Shown here: piece by piece, positions 48,101 through 59,548 of the stretch
Layout of the letters: each line of letters opens with the position of its first letter
How positions within the stretch are numbered: the first letter of the stretch is position 1
NCBI RefSeq assembly: GCF_000340215.1
Contig: NW_006921537.1
Location: forward strand, 1,949,011-2,013,010
Origin: Pseudocercospora fijiensis CIRAD86
Taxonomy: Eukaryota > Ascomycota > Dothideomycetes > Mycosphaerellales > Mycosphaerellaceae
DNA: 64,000 bases
Direction of reading: 5' to 3'
Notes under the pieces: model-generated
What the model was told of the DNA's origin: nothing
The model's database searches: none
Seen by the model: only the letters and a program-made list of their open reading frames with translations
Program-made: the position numbers and the translations under genes

Positions 48101-48217
48101 ACTACTGCTTCTTAACTATAATCACACGCACTATCGATTTCCTATCTTATGCACTATACAATGTACGCTAGCGTCGAGATTTACGTGTGGCCTACTAACA
48201 AATCGCGATTTTACGTA
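45130..48217 (+). mobile_element. Tc1/mariner element of the pogo/Fot1 type, RIP-inactivated
   Basis: Terminal inverted repeats of 42 bp (45,132-45,173 and 48,174-48,215) start CGTAAAATCGCGATTTG and differ at a single base, T/C in a CpA context. Both are flanked by TA (45,130-45,131 and 48,216-48,217), the target duplication of Tc1/mariner elements. Flanking GGCYA also matches on both sides, so the exact ends may extend about 5 bp. Each TIR contains two direct ACGTAAA boxes about 30 bp apart. The interior encodes one transposase on the plus strand, full of TAG/TAA stops. Confidence 0.85.
45378..47880 (+). pseudogene. pogo/Fot1-type DDE transposase, killed by RIP
   Basis: With stops read as Gln/Trp the frame shows an N-terminal DNA-binding region with the CENP-B/Tc5-like HTH piece (Phe-Leu-Ala-Arg-His-Asn-Leu-Ser-Lys-Val, near 45,805-45,840). 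The DDE_1 catalytic core follows: NFDETGFRIG near 45,955-45,985 (first Asp), LLYDNYSSY near 46,360-46,390 (second Asp) and HTSHFIQPLDV near 46,450-46,480 (third Asp). All three acidic residues are retained. A long basic C-terminal extension follows. Typical of Fot1/pogo transposases, which cut and paste at TA. Inactive because of many stop codons, for example in place of Gln before the second core half. Confidence 0.8.
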
Positions 48218-48595
48218 TGGCCGAAATCCCCGAGCGCAGGCGAGGGGTGAAGTGGCTAACGCAACCCCGGATAGGCCAGCCACTACGTCTCTACACCGAA
48301 ACAGTGACCCAGACTCATGCTAGACACCCTAGACTTGCATGTATACCCCAGCTCTGGAGCCCCGCATTCTTGGAAGATAGCTCGTCGTGAGGAAGGTTTG
48401 GCGTATCAGACAGACCTCTTGCAGCGCTCGAATTAGACGGAGGAAGGGAATACTTCTACATTCGATGGCTGTATCTCGAGCTTCATAAAGCCGCAGAGGC
48501 CCCTGACAAGGCAGTACAGATTTTCTTCATCTTCCAGAGCTGTGCTCTTCCCATTGAGAGCTGTTTCACTATTAACCCCAAAGTCTCTCGGCATC
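48218..48595. other. Intergenic region, monooxygenase 5' flank
   Basis: Composition changes to host type immediately after the TIR. The frame of the monooxygenase is open upstream of its ATG back to 48,542, but lacks an earlier ATG. Confidence 0.4.
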
Positions 48596-50415
48596 ATGGT
48601 CAACCAATCTCAGTCTGAGCTGCCCGAGAAGATTCTCAAGACCGATCTCCGGCAGTACGGCCGGAGAAGACGGAATGATGGTCCATACGCAGACAACTTG
48701 GACCTTGATGTGCTGGTCGTCGGTGCTGGTTTCGGAGGCGCCTATTCCTTGTACGAGGCTCGCAAGAGCGGCTTCAAGACTGTACTGTGGGATGCAGGTC
48801 TCGGCTTTGGTGGTACTTGTGAGTTTGAAGCATTACAATTGAGGTCTGAGAGCGGTGCACTGACAATACTTGATGATAGGGCGATGGAACATCTATCCAG
48901 GAGCAAGAGTGGACTCTCCGGTCCCAATCTACGAATTGGCTATTCCAGAGGTATACAAGGACTGGCACTGGAGCACGAACTATCCCTCTTGGCACGAGCT
49001 ACAAGCATACTTTGACCACTTGGACAAGACCCTTGAGCTTAGCAAAGACTCCGCTTTCGAGACTGTCGTTGTTTCCGCAGAATTTGACAAGGATGAGGGC
49101 AAATGGACAGTGAAGAGTCAAGATGGTCGTACTGCAAAGGCAAGGTTCTTGATCGTTGCAGCTGGGTTCTCTGCCAAGCGATGTGAGTATACTGGTCGTA
49201 TATCTGAAATGGCTTGGTACTGACTACATCCCAGATATCCCGGATGTACCAGGTCTCGACACATTCAAGGGCGAGATTCATCACTCCTCCTTCTGGCCCA
49301 CTGAGGGCGTCGAATACAAGGGCAAGAAGGTCGCAGTGATTGGCACCGGTGCTTCTGGCGTGCAATTGATTCAGGAAATGGGTCCCGTCGCTGAGCAACT
49401 CACTGTCTACCAACGAACACCAAACCTTGCCCTGCCTATGGGTCGCCGCGATTTGACCAAGGAAGAGCAAGACAGGCTGAAGCCAGACTACCCATACATC
49501 CACGCCATGCGCGAGAAGTCCTTCTCCGGCTTTCACTACGATCTGTGCGAGCGTAATGCCTTCCAGGATTCACCAGAGGAGCGAGAAGAGTTCTTAGATG
49601 GTCTGTGGAAGCAGCAGGGTTTCGCCCTCTGGCTTGCGGGGTACAAGGACTACCTGTTTGACGAGAAGGTCAATCGTGAATCATACAACTACTGGCACAA
49701 GCAACAATCAAAACGGGTGAAGAACGAGGAGAAGAAGAAAGTTTTGTTCCCAAAGGAGCCACCACACCCATTCGGTGTCAAACGACCAAGTCTTGAGCAG
49801 AACTACTACGAGGTTCTCGACCGAGACAACGTCAGGATAGTCAACATCAACGAGAAGAATGGAACTCCAATTGAGCGATTCACCGAGAAGGGCATCGTTG
49901 CCAACGGCGAGGAGATCGAGTTCGACATCATCGCATTGGCTACTGGTTTCGATGTGGTCACTGGTGGCATGACCTCCATGGGTCTGAAGTCCATCAACGG
50001 CACATACCTGTCCGATGAGTGGAAAGACGGCGCCAACACCTACCTCGGAACCACCATCTCTGGCTACCCCAACCTTTTCCACCTTTACGGCCCACACGGC
50101 CCAACCCTTCTTTCAAATGGCCCAACCGCAGTCGAGATTCAGACGCGCTGGATCCGAGATGCTATCAAGCTCATCAACCGAGAGAATCTCAAGTATATCA
50201 ACCCAACCAAGGAGGCTAGTGATGCGTGGAAGCAACGCATCCAGGATCTTGCCGCGCCCACACTTTTCCCAACTACTCGATCAACGTACATGGGCGGAAC
50301 TGTGCCAGGCAAGAAGTTCGAGATGACTTGCTATGCGGGTGGTGTTGATGCGTATGGCCCTGAGATTAGGAAAGCTCTTCAAGGCTGGCAAGGCTTTGAG
50401 ACCGTCAAGGCATAA
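48596..50415 (+). CDS. Baeyer-Villiger monooxygenase (type I, FAD/NADPH)
   Basis: Three exons (48,596-48,818, 48,880-49,182, 49,235-50,415) give 568 residues. Introns: GTGAGT..ATAG (61 nt), GTGAGT..CCAG (52 nt). The splices create Gly-Gly-Thr-Trp-Arg-Trp-Asn-x-Tyr-Pro-Gly-Ala and Lys-Arg-Tyr-Ile-Pro-Asp-Val, both family-typical. FAD fold GAGFGG at 43-48; Baeyer-Villiger fingerprint FKGEIHHSSFWP at about 186-197 (FxGxxxHxxxWP); NADP fold GTGASG at about 212-217; conserved ATGFD near residue 410. The enzyme inserts an oxygen atom next to a carbonyl, making an ester or lactone; the natural ketone is unknown. The ATG at 48,596 is chosen since upstream in-frame codons lack an ATG. No gene cluster with it is evident. 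Confidence 0.93.
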
Positions 50416-50779
50416 ATTCCGAGGCTGTGCGATATTTAGCGTTGTTGTAGATAGCGAGCGAGCTATGACAAAGCCTTGAACTATCGAGCAATCACTTGAG
50501 AACCCCGTTGTGTAATTTGAAGTGAGAAGTTCATTGAAGCGATTGAAGCAATTCCACGAGATTTCGTTGAAGTATGACCAAGTCCAGCACTGCATAAAGA
50601 GTAGCAGTTGATGCTTGAGCCTTATGTGCGTGTTCTTATAGTCAAGGATTGGATTTTGTGTTTGCGGGCGACACGGTTCTCTTGTTTGGCTTCAGTAGCA
50701 ACCTGTTAACCCCTCTTTTGCTCCTTGGCTGCGTTTGTGATTTCTCTGGGAATGTTGTGCGGATCTTTTTTTTTTTTGT
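50416..50779. other. Intergenic region with poly-T tract
   Basis: Three prime flank of the monooxygenase; a T13 tract near 50,767 followed by GTT repeats. Confidence 0.5.
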
Positions 50780-51690
50780 TGTTGTTGTTGATTCCATTTA
50801 TAGTCCGTTCCTCGGCTAATCCGAGTGCCGCGTATAGCGACCAGCTGCCCTAGGGCGCTATGCCAGACTCTAACTATATAGAAGTATCGTATAAGACGTA
50901 GAATATAAACAACTCCGTAAAAGTAGCCCTATAAAGGAAACAAATATCCGTATAAATCCTCCTCGTCGTATAGTCTCTTCGAGATCCTTATTTTATTCTG
51001 ATTTTTGACCTAATCTAGCCTGCGGCTGTCCGCGTAGCCTCGCCTTCTTTTGCTAAGTAGTAACCTAGAGTAGTCTCGGTCTTATCGTCGCGAGTAGGTC
51101 TACCGCTACTCGAGCGAGAGATAGGGTATTTATCGTCGTCCGCCGAAAGCGTTACGCGCGGTTGCTAAGATCGTCGCCTTCTCCTTATCTATAGACGCCG
51201 TTTCGAAGGGTATATATCGTCTAGATAGTATAAGAGGGCTACTCGTCTTATATTATCTAGATTTTAGATACTAGATCCTATCCGTTCTTCTTTATATCGA
51301 GCGGTTCGTAAACCGTATAAAGACCGGGGACTCTGTTAGCCCGTAGTATCCTCCTTCTTAGTACTCGAGTAGGCCGTCGTCGTATACGGGTCACTACGCC
51401 GTAGTCGTCGTCGTCTCGAAATTCTCGTTCGAAAAGGGGCTGTTTTACGTCGTCGAGGTACGCGAGAACGAATCTCCTCGTCGCGATCGTATCGTTACGG
51501 CCAAAAGTAGCGGGCGCAAACCGCTATATAAGGCCGTATTTTGACCCGTATCGTCGTTGTCGTCGTCGGTGTACAAAGCCGTCGTCGCGTCGTCGATAGG
51601 CCTCGGGTCAGGGGCGCGATAGCGTCGTATCTAGGGGCAGGGCGGAGGCGGCGATATCGTGTCCAGAGGCAGGTCTTAGTTTCGCTGTAG
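50780..51690. mobile_element. Short RIP-type relic, unassigned
   Basis: About 0.9 kb in which CpA and TpG are rare and TA and CG are abundant, unlike both flanks. No frame, TIR or LTR was recognised. GC content stays moderate because only CpA sites are lost. Several CGTCGT runs occur between about 51,370 and 51,600. Confidence 0.5.
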
Positions 51691-52736
51691 GCGAACAGCT
51701 ACTTACACCGCGCACCACGAGAAGGTGCCTGCCAGTCGCGCGGCTGTTGTGCGGATCATTCATTCACCGCCCAAGTGCCAAGACTTTAGCGTGCTTGCCT
51801 CAGGCCTCCAAGATTCAAAGCTTCCACGCCGCGCCACGCCGCCGCGCAACTCTTTCACACCTTCACATATCTCATGTCATGCATGTTGCACGCAGACACA
51901 TGTGCTCGCCCAACAAACAATGTGTTGATCTTCGGAACACGGAAACCGTCACTGGACGCGATGCAAACGCGATTGCTCAACGATTCAGGACACACCGGCT
52001 CCGATGACATCTTGACATTCCACTGCAATGCCTATGGATTGTTTTTCGGCAGGCCGCTCTGCTAGAGAATAACCCATCCGCTACCGCCTCTTCTCTAAGA
52101 ATCAGGGAAACATCTCAAGCATGTTTGCCCGACACTTCTTTTTCAGGAAACGCCGTGGATGACCTGGAGATCTTACTTTGAAGGTTTCATTGATGGCATC
52201 CCGCGATTTGGCAGGCAATTTCCTGAACCAACACGATGAATGGAAACATTGTGTGACCCAAGATGTCCACTTCTCACGCTCCAAGTGTGGGGGAGTACCA
52301 GTGTCTAAGCTCTGGATGGTGAGCACATACTCTGCTGTATGCCCGAACTATCCTGTCCCGCACCTTTGGGATTCAGCACCAAACATTGCAGATTGATCAG
52401 GTCACACAGCCCTGAGTATCTTGGATGGCGTCCATCACGACCAGAGGGAGAAGCGAGAGGCGCCGGGTTTCAAGCAGCTGGTCACCAATCGTGAGCACGG
52501 AGAAGCCGGCCTCAGCGGATTGAACATGAATGTAAAGGAAGATTTCATCTGTGTCTCCAAGGCAATGCGGCGGCCCAGATGAAAAACTTGAGAATAGGTA
52601 GGCATTGCGCGATAAATCTCATCCTTTTTTTCCCTCGACAGACATTCCGAAGACTCAGCTCACTCAACTTCAATCTCAACTTCAAATCTCAGAACACCGC
52701 ACGGCAGTGTTTACGATAGCGACCGCTCAGTACACC
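51691..52736. other. Intergenic region
   Basis: Host-type composition with short frames (for example at 51,725 and 52,178) that have no recognisable product. Confidence 0.4.
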
Positions 52737-53584
52737 ATGCGCAGCAACCGGGTCTTGGCACTGGGCTTTGCCGCTCTCAACGGCGCACAGGTATGAGCGC
52801 ATCTCTTCTTCTCGTGACGCCCCTCAGAATGCTGACTTGCTGTTTGATCCAGGCTCAAGTGACAGGGTTAGTCACTACAATTCCTCAGGCCTTCATCCCC
52901 GTGACCAATGCAGTGCCTGTAGCCTCTCCTACAACCTTGGCGACGGTGATCTTGGTCACTCCATCCGATGTCCCACGTGTTGGACAGCCAGTGACTCCGC
53001 CTGCTCAGACTGTCTTCCAATTCCCTCAGCCTACTGTACAGTTTGTTCAGACAGAAGATCAAGACCCGACTATGGACAAGGAAGCTGCTGCAGTCCGTGA
53101 AAACCCATGTCAGTATACATTCACTTAAGCCTCGGGAAATATACTGACGGCTCTTCAGTACCGCTCCTCTTTTGATAGGATCAAGATCTCCGGTTCACGC
53201 TGGGACCCTGCACGTCTCAAAGAGGAGATCAAGGGATGTGGCGCCGTATCAGATTGGGAGAAGAGTGGCACCAAGCCGGCGTGGAATACCGGGAACTGGT
53301 GGTCCCTGACTGGTAGGCTTCCTATCGGTACTAAGCACTGCCTTACACGAGCTATGCGATCTGCTGGCGCTCCATCGGGTTCCAAGTGCCATGGTACTCA
53401 TTCAAGGGAGTGATCGTGATGGGAAGTGTAATGCTTCTCTAGTACAATTTTCAGCATCGGAGGGCATGTTGATACGATTATCTCGTCCACTTTCTACGGA
53501 GCGTGTTGGCCTAAGGCGGAAGTGAAATTGGGGTCGGTTGAGCGAGGGCCATACTTGAAAGGGCCTGAGAATGAACTAGAATAG
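52737..53584 (+). CDS. Small secreted protein, exon structure or frame disturbed
   Basis: Exon 1 (52,737-52,790) encodes a start MRSNRVLALGFAALNGAQ, a plausible signal peptide, and is followed by a good intron (GTATGA..CCAG, 62 nt, GCTGAC branch). Exon 2 (52,853-53,108) is Pro/Thr/Val-rich. A well-formed intron (GTCAGT..TTCAG, 50 nt, CTGAC branch) then leads into sequence whose protein-like frame (Tyr-Arg-Ser-Ser-Phe-Asp, later Trp-Ser-Leu-Thr-Gly-Arg-Leu-Pro-Ile-Gly-Thr-Lys and Cys-His-Gly) is out of phase by one base with exon 2; the in-phase reading stops at once. A last block, 53,457-53,584 (Ile-Gly-Gly-His-Val-Asp and Tyr-Gly-Ala-Cys-Trp-Pro), is also shifted. The Leu-Pro-Ile-Gly-Thr-Lys motif with Cys occurs in fungal small secreted proteins. 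Either unusual splice sites are used or the gene is frameshifted. Confidence 0.45.
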
Positions 53585-53905
53585 TCCCTATTCCGAAAGT
53601 ATCATAATGTAGCTTTGCGAAAATTGATTTTCTTGACACTCTTGCAATTTCCATGATTCTCGTGTATCGTGTCACTTTCCGATATCACACTTTTGAGTGT
53701 TGTATGATTGCTCAGTACAACTGTATGACATTGGAATGTTCTGGTTAAGTCTGAGCTATTCAAAGATCGAAGGGCTTGGGCCGTTAACATCCACAGAATG
53801 GATCAATGTTCAACGTGCTGTGTTGTGGTACATGTAGCCAGCAGCTCCGGAACTCAGTGTGATCGATCTCGCACCCACTCTACGGCTGTTCCAAGCATTC
53901 AGCAG
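53585..53905. other. Convergent intergenic region
   Basis: Three prime flanks of the secreted-protein gene and of the AhpD-like gene. Nothing else seen. Confidence 0.4.
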
Positions 53906-54811
53906 TTATGCATGAGATGACTTGTCATCGAAATCAATCTCCTCAACAGGCAAAATCTTCCCTGTCATGGCCCCATACAATCCTGCAATACCCAACGCCA
54001 ACTGCTGAGTAAATTTCGCCTGATACAACGTCCCTCCTTGGCGAACAATCCCTCTCGTATTCCACATAGCCTGCACTGGGCTGTTCGAGCAGATTATAGC
54101 TGCAGTAGTACACATACACGTCTCATGCGGTCGAAAGATGCCATCCTCCGAGACGAACCATTCCAAAGTGATGATGTTCTGCACATACAAATCCGGGCAG
54201 TAATTGAAAGTAAACTCCAGATTTTGTCTCGCTGCATCAGGACCCCAGAGTGTGCCAAAGAACTCTGCTCCAGCCCGTTGTCTCTCTTTGGGTCGAAGGA
54301 GAGCTCCGTCGAAATCGTCCTTGACCGTATCCCATCTGTACAGTTGAGCAAGAGTCACAGATTCCGTCCAGAACTACTCACCTCGGCCCGTAATGATCGA
54401 TTTCTTCTTCCTTCAAGTCCTTAAAAAGCGGGTATAGTGCTTGCAAAGCTTTAGAAGCTCCATACAGCATAGAAGTCTTCACGATTGCCTCCTTGATTCT
54501 TCGCTGAATCGCTTTCTGCGTCTCCAACGGATGTCCAATCGTAGCGAATCGATAAAGTCGAACTACCTCATGACCGGCAGATGAAGCAGCCAAGGCACAT
54601 GCCTAGCAAATGCCATCAGCATCTCTGCGGCGCTTTTAACAGAGTCCGGAACTTCACACACCGCTACCGCGTACCATGTCGCTTTTGTGATATCTACAAC
54701 ACCCTCCTTGCCAGAGAAGGTCTCCAATAGCTCGATCAATGGATCTTCCTGCAAAATCTCTTCCACTCTAACATCGGATTCTTCCTCCTCGATCTCTGGT
54801 AAGTTCCGCAT
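53906..54811 (-). CDS. AhpD-like / carboxymuconolactone decarboxylase-like protein
   Basis: Three exons (54,811-54,662, 54,602-54,382, 54,335-53,906) give 266 residues. The introns are GTGTGT..CTAG (59 nt, GCTGAT branch) and GTGAGT..ACAG (46 nt). The first splice converts two unlikely frame ends into the family-like Thr-Trp-Tyr-Ala-Val-Ala-Ala-Cys-Ala-Leu-Ala-Ala. The body is all-helical: a Lys-Glu-Ala-Ile-x-Lys-Thr-Ser segment, then KALQALYPLFKDL, and a long C-terminal helix set with Thr-Leu-Glu-Trp-Phe. Known fungal AhpD-like proteins share this outline; the catalytic Cys-x-x-Cys-His of peroxidase-linked AhpD is not present, so activity is open. The ATG at 54,811 is chosen; an open frame extends upstream and a 5' exon is possible. 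Confidence 0.7.
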
Positions 54812-55504
54812 ACATGAGCAAGTTGAAGTAACGACGACACTTTCAGTGCTGTATCTTTTCGGTGACCGCTTCTTGCTGTTCAGCTGATGTGTGTGGTAGC
54901 CGACCATTTGCTCGCTGGCATGCATGCTGTCAAACTTTAAGGAAGGATACCAGGGATCGGAAGATTCGGAACAGCTTATTGGCATTGACTGTATTCCGGG
55001 CGTCATGGCGGGAACGTGCAACGTCGAAGCTGATCAGGGTCTACATAGACCACCGAAAGAAGCGGACGAAAATTGCGAAGTGCAGTCGAGGGATCTTAGC
55101 TTTATAGGCCTGGCAGATGTGCTCGTCGGTCGTTCGGTGACCGCAAGCCAGCTGTTTTTATTTGCCAGAGCCAGGCGCACAATCAGACTATACCCAGTCG
55201 AACAAGAGGACCTCCCTGCACAATAGACATGGGGCGTATTGTCTTCTGGTCGTGCACACCAAATCTTGCCGTCGAATGGCTTCGCTTTGGTGAATAGTCT
55301 AGCCGACGAGAGTCATCAACAACGAGTGTAAGAGCATCCTCTTGGAATGTCAGGAAACAAGGGAAGCCAGAGTGGAGTGCTCGCCCTGCGAATGGCGAAA
55401 CCTACGCATATTCTCTAGGCGCGACTGTTCGAGAATCCAGTCCGGGCATTCGAGAACCTGCGGACCTAGGGCCGATCCGGTGTCGGCAGGACAATGTTGT
55501 TAGC
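54812..55504. other. Intergenic region
   Basis: Host-type composition up to about 55,500, where an AT-rich block begins. No supported gene. Confidence 0.4.
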
Positions 55505-55957
55505 AATCCGTACTGTTTAGTATCCTAATAAGAACCTCCAGTCCCCAGCCAGCCGCTTAGTAGAATGATAATATAAAATAGATAAATTAAATATATTTCC
55601 TAATAAGCAAATAAGTACAAATTAGTAATAGTATACTAGTAAAATAGAATTTAAAAATAGTAACTTATAAATTATAAACTAAGCTATCTATAATATACTT
55701 TATAGTAGTAAGATAATATTAGATCTAATTAATAGTTATAGCTAGCTAGAAATCGAGTTATTTTTCTATTAAACTAGTTCTAGATTAGCTTCTATTAATA
55801 CTACTAGTAATAACTAAACTCAAAACTATAGAAGTTATTGGCAGCGCAGCTGCCAATCTAGACACCGCGGCCACCGCCCGCGAAAATCCAAGTTGTCCGC
55901 CAAGACCGAAATGATTGGCTAAGAAATTTCGCAGAAGTAATATGCAATCAAAGATTG

Positions 55958-56064
55958 AAGGGAAATTTGACTTACCCCGGATTTTAGCGTAGAACGTCAA
56001 TCGAAACAAATATTAAAGGGAAATTTAACTTACCCCGGATTTTAGCATAGAACGTAAATCGAAA
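55958..56064. repeat. Two direct copies of a 49-bp unit
   Basis: Units at 55,958-56,006 and 56,016-56,064, both beginning AAGGGAAATTT and containing ACTTACCCCGGATTTTAGC. The second copy shows CpA to TpA and TpG to TpA changes relative to the first. Confidence 0.8.
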
Positions 56065-56219
56065 GCGCTTAACGAATCCCGGATATAAGCGTAATACGCT
56101 AATAAAAATTTAGTAGGAGCTTAACGTATACTAAAGACCTAGATATAGCTATATCCTACTAAATATAAAGCCTATCGACTAGTATAAAGGTCCCCGTAGC
56201 GAAAATATTAGTAAGATTA

Positions 56220-57420
56220 CTAATAGTACTATTAATTTTAATAAAGCTATTAGTAGAGCTACTAGTAACTTTAGACTATTAGACTATTAGTAGGACTAGG
56301 TATTAAGAAAACTATTAACAAACCTATTAATTAAACTATTAGGTAAACTATTAGATAGACTATTAGATAAACTCTTAGCTAAACTATTAGTAAACCTAAT
56401 AATAGAACTAATAATAAAACTAATAATAAAACTAATAACTCAAATAGTACTAATAGTAAAACTATTAGTAAAACTAATAACTCAAATAGTACTAATAGTA
56501 AAACTATTAGTAAAACTACTAATAGGACTATTAATAAAACTACTAATAAAACTGTTAACAGAACTACTAATAAAACTACTAGTAAAACTACCAAGACTAC
56601 GAGCTAGCCTACGAATAGGACTACTAATTAAAGTACTAAGACCACTAACTAAACTAGAAACAAAACTATTAACAAAACTACTAATAAAACTATTAATAAA
56701 ACTACTAATAAAACTATTAAAGAAACTACTAATAAAATACTAATTAAAATTTTCGTTAAACTGAAACTAGTAATCGAACTACTAATTAAACTATTAATTA
56801 AATAGTTAATTAAGCTATTTATATAATTACTAATAAAACGACTAATTAAACTACTAGTTAAGCTACTAGTTAAACTACTTCTTAAACTACTAACGAAATT
56901 TTAAATTAAACCGTTACTAGTAATTAAAATACTAATCGAACTGCTAGCTAAACTACTAATTAAACTGCTAATCGATCTACTAATCGACCTACTAATCGAC
57001 CTACTAATCGACCTATCTCTATTTAGAAGTTAGTAATTTAGTACTATATACTTTAAATTATATAATTTATCGGGGGACTAGCTACTAGTAAAATACTAAT
57101 TAAAATTTCTATTAAACTAAAACTACTAATTAAACTACTAATTAAACTATTGATTAAACTACTAATTAAACTACTAATTAAACGGTTAGTTAAACTATTA
57201 ATTAGACTATTAATTAAACTACTAATTAAACTATTAATCAAGCTATTAATTAAACTATTAATCAAACTATTAATCAAACTATTAATTAAACTATTAATTA
57301 AACTATTAATTAAACTACTAATTAAACTATTAATCAAGCTATTAATTAAACTATTAATTAAACTATTAATTAAACTATTAATCGAACTATTAGTCGAACC
57401 GTTAATCGACCTCTACTAAT
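56220..57420. repeat. Degenerate 12-bp-period minisatellite, about 1.2 kb
   Basis: Long arrays of AAACTATTAATT-type units, mostly period 12, with a higher-order block: segments around 56,740, 57,090 and 57,420-57,480 repeat unit blocks together with a shared ACTATATACTTTAAATTATA-like spacer. The Leu-Ile-Lys and Ile-Asn-Ser-Leu open frames across it are products of the repeat, not genes. Confidence 0.85.
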
Positions 57421-58300
57421 CGAACTATCTCTATTTCGAAGTTAGTAATTTTAATTAGTATTCTATACTTTAAACTATATAATTTATCGGAGGACGAGTA
57501 ATAGAAATAACTAGTATAATAGCTAAATCTATAATAGCTAGATAGTATAGCTTAAAGCTATTAATCTCTAAGAATTATACTACTAGACTTACTAGCTAGA
57601 GGATAGCTACTAGTAATTAGGGGTTATATATAATATATCTAGGCCTCTACTAAGGTAGTATATCTATTCTTTTAGTATATATTCTATATATAGCCTAAAT
57701 AATTAAGTTTTATTTATATATTTTAAGCTAAGTTTAATAACTTTTACTACTAGTAAATTTACTACTAAAGTTAGAAGTCTAAATCGCTATTTTAGTATAT
57801 AGCTAAAGTTCTATTCTCTCTTACTATAGTGACTAGCTAAGTAGTACTTAGTATTTGCTATAGATATATTTAATTTTCTAACTAAATATTTAAAGCCTAC
57901 TAATTAAGAGTCTAAGGGAATTAATAGCGCGCGTCTAGACTAGTAGCGAACTACTACTTAGATACTAGTACTTATATTAAGCCCTACTAAACTATATACT
58001 ATAGCTAGAACAAACTACTATATAACTTAGAAAAGCATAACTATAATTTAGAATTGTAAGATTAGTAAATTTTCCTTTATAAACTAGGGTATAGATATAT
58101 ATAGAAACTAAAATTATAATATTCTCTAAAACTAGTATCGTATTCCTAGAACCTTATAAATAGCTATATTATATATAATATAAAGATACCTAGGCCTATA
58201 GTTATAGAGTCTAAGAGCCTTTAGCTATTGAAGTTTACTAGCCTCGGTAGTTGAGATATATATACGATTAGTAATCAAAACAAATACATTGCAAGCTGCC

Positions 58301-59548
58301 AGTCTTGGAACGCGATAGTGGTCCACAACACTTCCTAGTAAGATCTAGTTAAAGACTATTTCAGGTGCTACTACTACAATCGTATAACTATATAAAAATA
58401 TTAATTTCTATTCTACCTGTCTAGTACTATAGTAGCTCCTAATCTGTAAAACTGCTAGTGCATACTAGAAAACGCTACGATATAGAGACTAGGCTATAGA
58501 CACGAAAGACTCTTAGTATACGGACTTAAAAGAGCCCGAAATCGAACAGCGAGGAATCTAGTAGTTGGGCTTCGACAATACCAGGGTGCCTTGTCTGTAG
58601 AGCTCGATCCAGAGGACTAGTAGTTCTAACGCAAAAGCAGTTCTGTTGTAGAAATTAGACATGCTTCTAGACGAAAGACAAATGCAGTCCGAGAATGTGC
58701 AAAGTGATATATTTGGAGTCCCTGGACGCAGAGCACTAGCAATTATCAAAATCATGTGCTATCAGTCATAACCCCTTCTCTTTTATACGGACACTTCACC
58801 ATACCAGCCAGAGGCTCTCTTTGAGACGAAGTAGGCTTTATTCAGAGCTGACAGTGCAAGACTTCTCGCACAGAATCCAATCGTCTGCAGTGGCCGCATA
58901 TCAAACTTGCCGACCGAATGGTGCCTCGAACGTGCGGAGAATCAGAAGAATGGCTCTACGGAGGTTGCTAAAGGCGCAAAAGTGGGAAAAGCTGGATGAA
59001 CAATGGCGCTTGCTACTTTCTAGGAGAGAGGGTATTGCAAGAACAATCGACAAGGCCATTGACTGCTCGTGGAAGCAGCCTCTGCGCACTATACTTGGAG
59101 CTGCGCATGGCGGAAACTGAAAGCACTGTACGAGACGTTCACTGACATATTCTACCTATGCAAAGTTTCTGTCTCCAAGCTGCTGCTGCGGCCGAATGGT
59201 ACAAGCGGACAACAGGAATCACGCCCAGCAGAACAGTCAGAAAATCATGGAGATGATGAGCCTGCTCCATCCTGTACGAGTGCGGAGTTCACGAAGGTTA
59301 CCCAACAGCGGCACCGTAGATGATGCTGATCCCGGTCCGCGGTATCTCGAAGCACCAGGATGCTAGCAAGCTCGACGACATCAACTGGGCTTGTGCCTGG
59401 TGACCGACGGCGGGGTCGAGATTAAATTACCACATTCAATAATAATCAGCAGAGACCGGATGCTTTGCGGAGATGCGAGCATTATTCTCCTCGAGCAGCA
59501 AAGATAACCCAAACTTCCACTACGAACATACTGCGCGCCTACCACGAT
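58301..59548. other. Transition and intergenic region, amidase 5' flank
   Basis: AT-rich to about 58,500, then host-type. Frames at 58,821-59,120 and 59,069-59,323 lack ATG starts and recognised products; not called. Confidence 0.4.

Larger units (their letters stand above)
55505..58300. other. AT-rich repeat block
   Basis: A TA-rich, CpA/TpG-poor region with no credible gene. It contains a short normal-looking island at 55,840-55,960 with a TTGGCAG/CTGCCAA hairpin, a direct repeat, and a large 12-bp-period minisatellite. The rest (57,450-58,300) is featureless AT-rich DNA. The outer borders are compositional; no LTR or TIR was found. Confidence 0.6.

Noticed and set aside
57150..57419. Open frame coding for a Leu-Ile-Lys repeat protein
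   Set aside because: Product of a 12-bp satellite; the opposite strand is open too, with an Ile-Asn-Ser-Leu repeat.
58821..59323. Overlapping frames upstream of the amidase as a possible small gene
   Set aside because: Neither has an ATG at its start and no splice combination gives a protein-like product.
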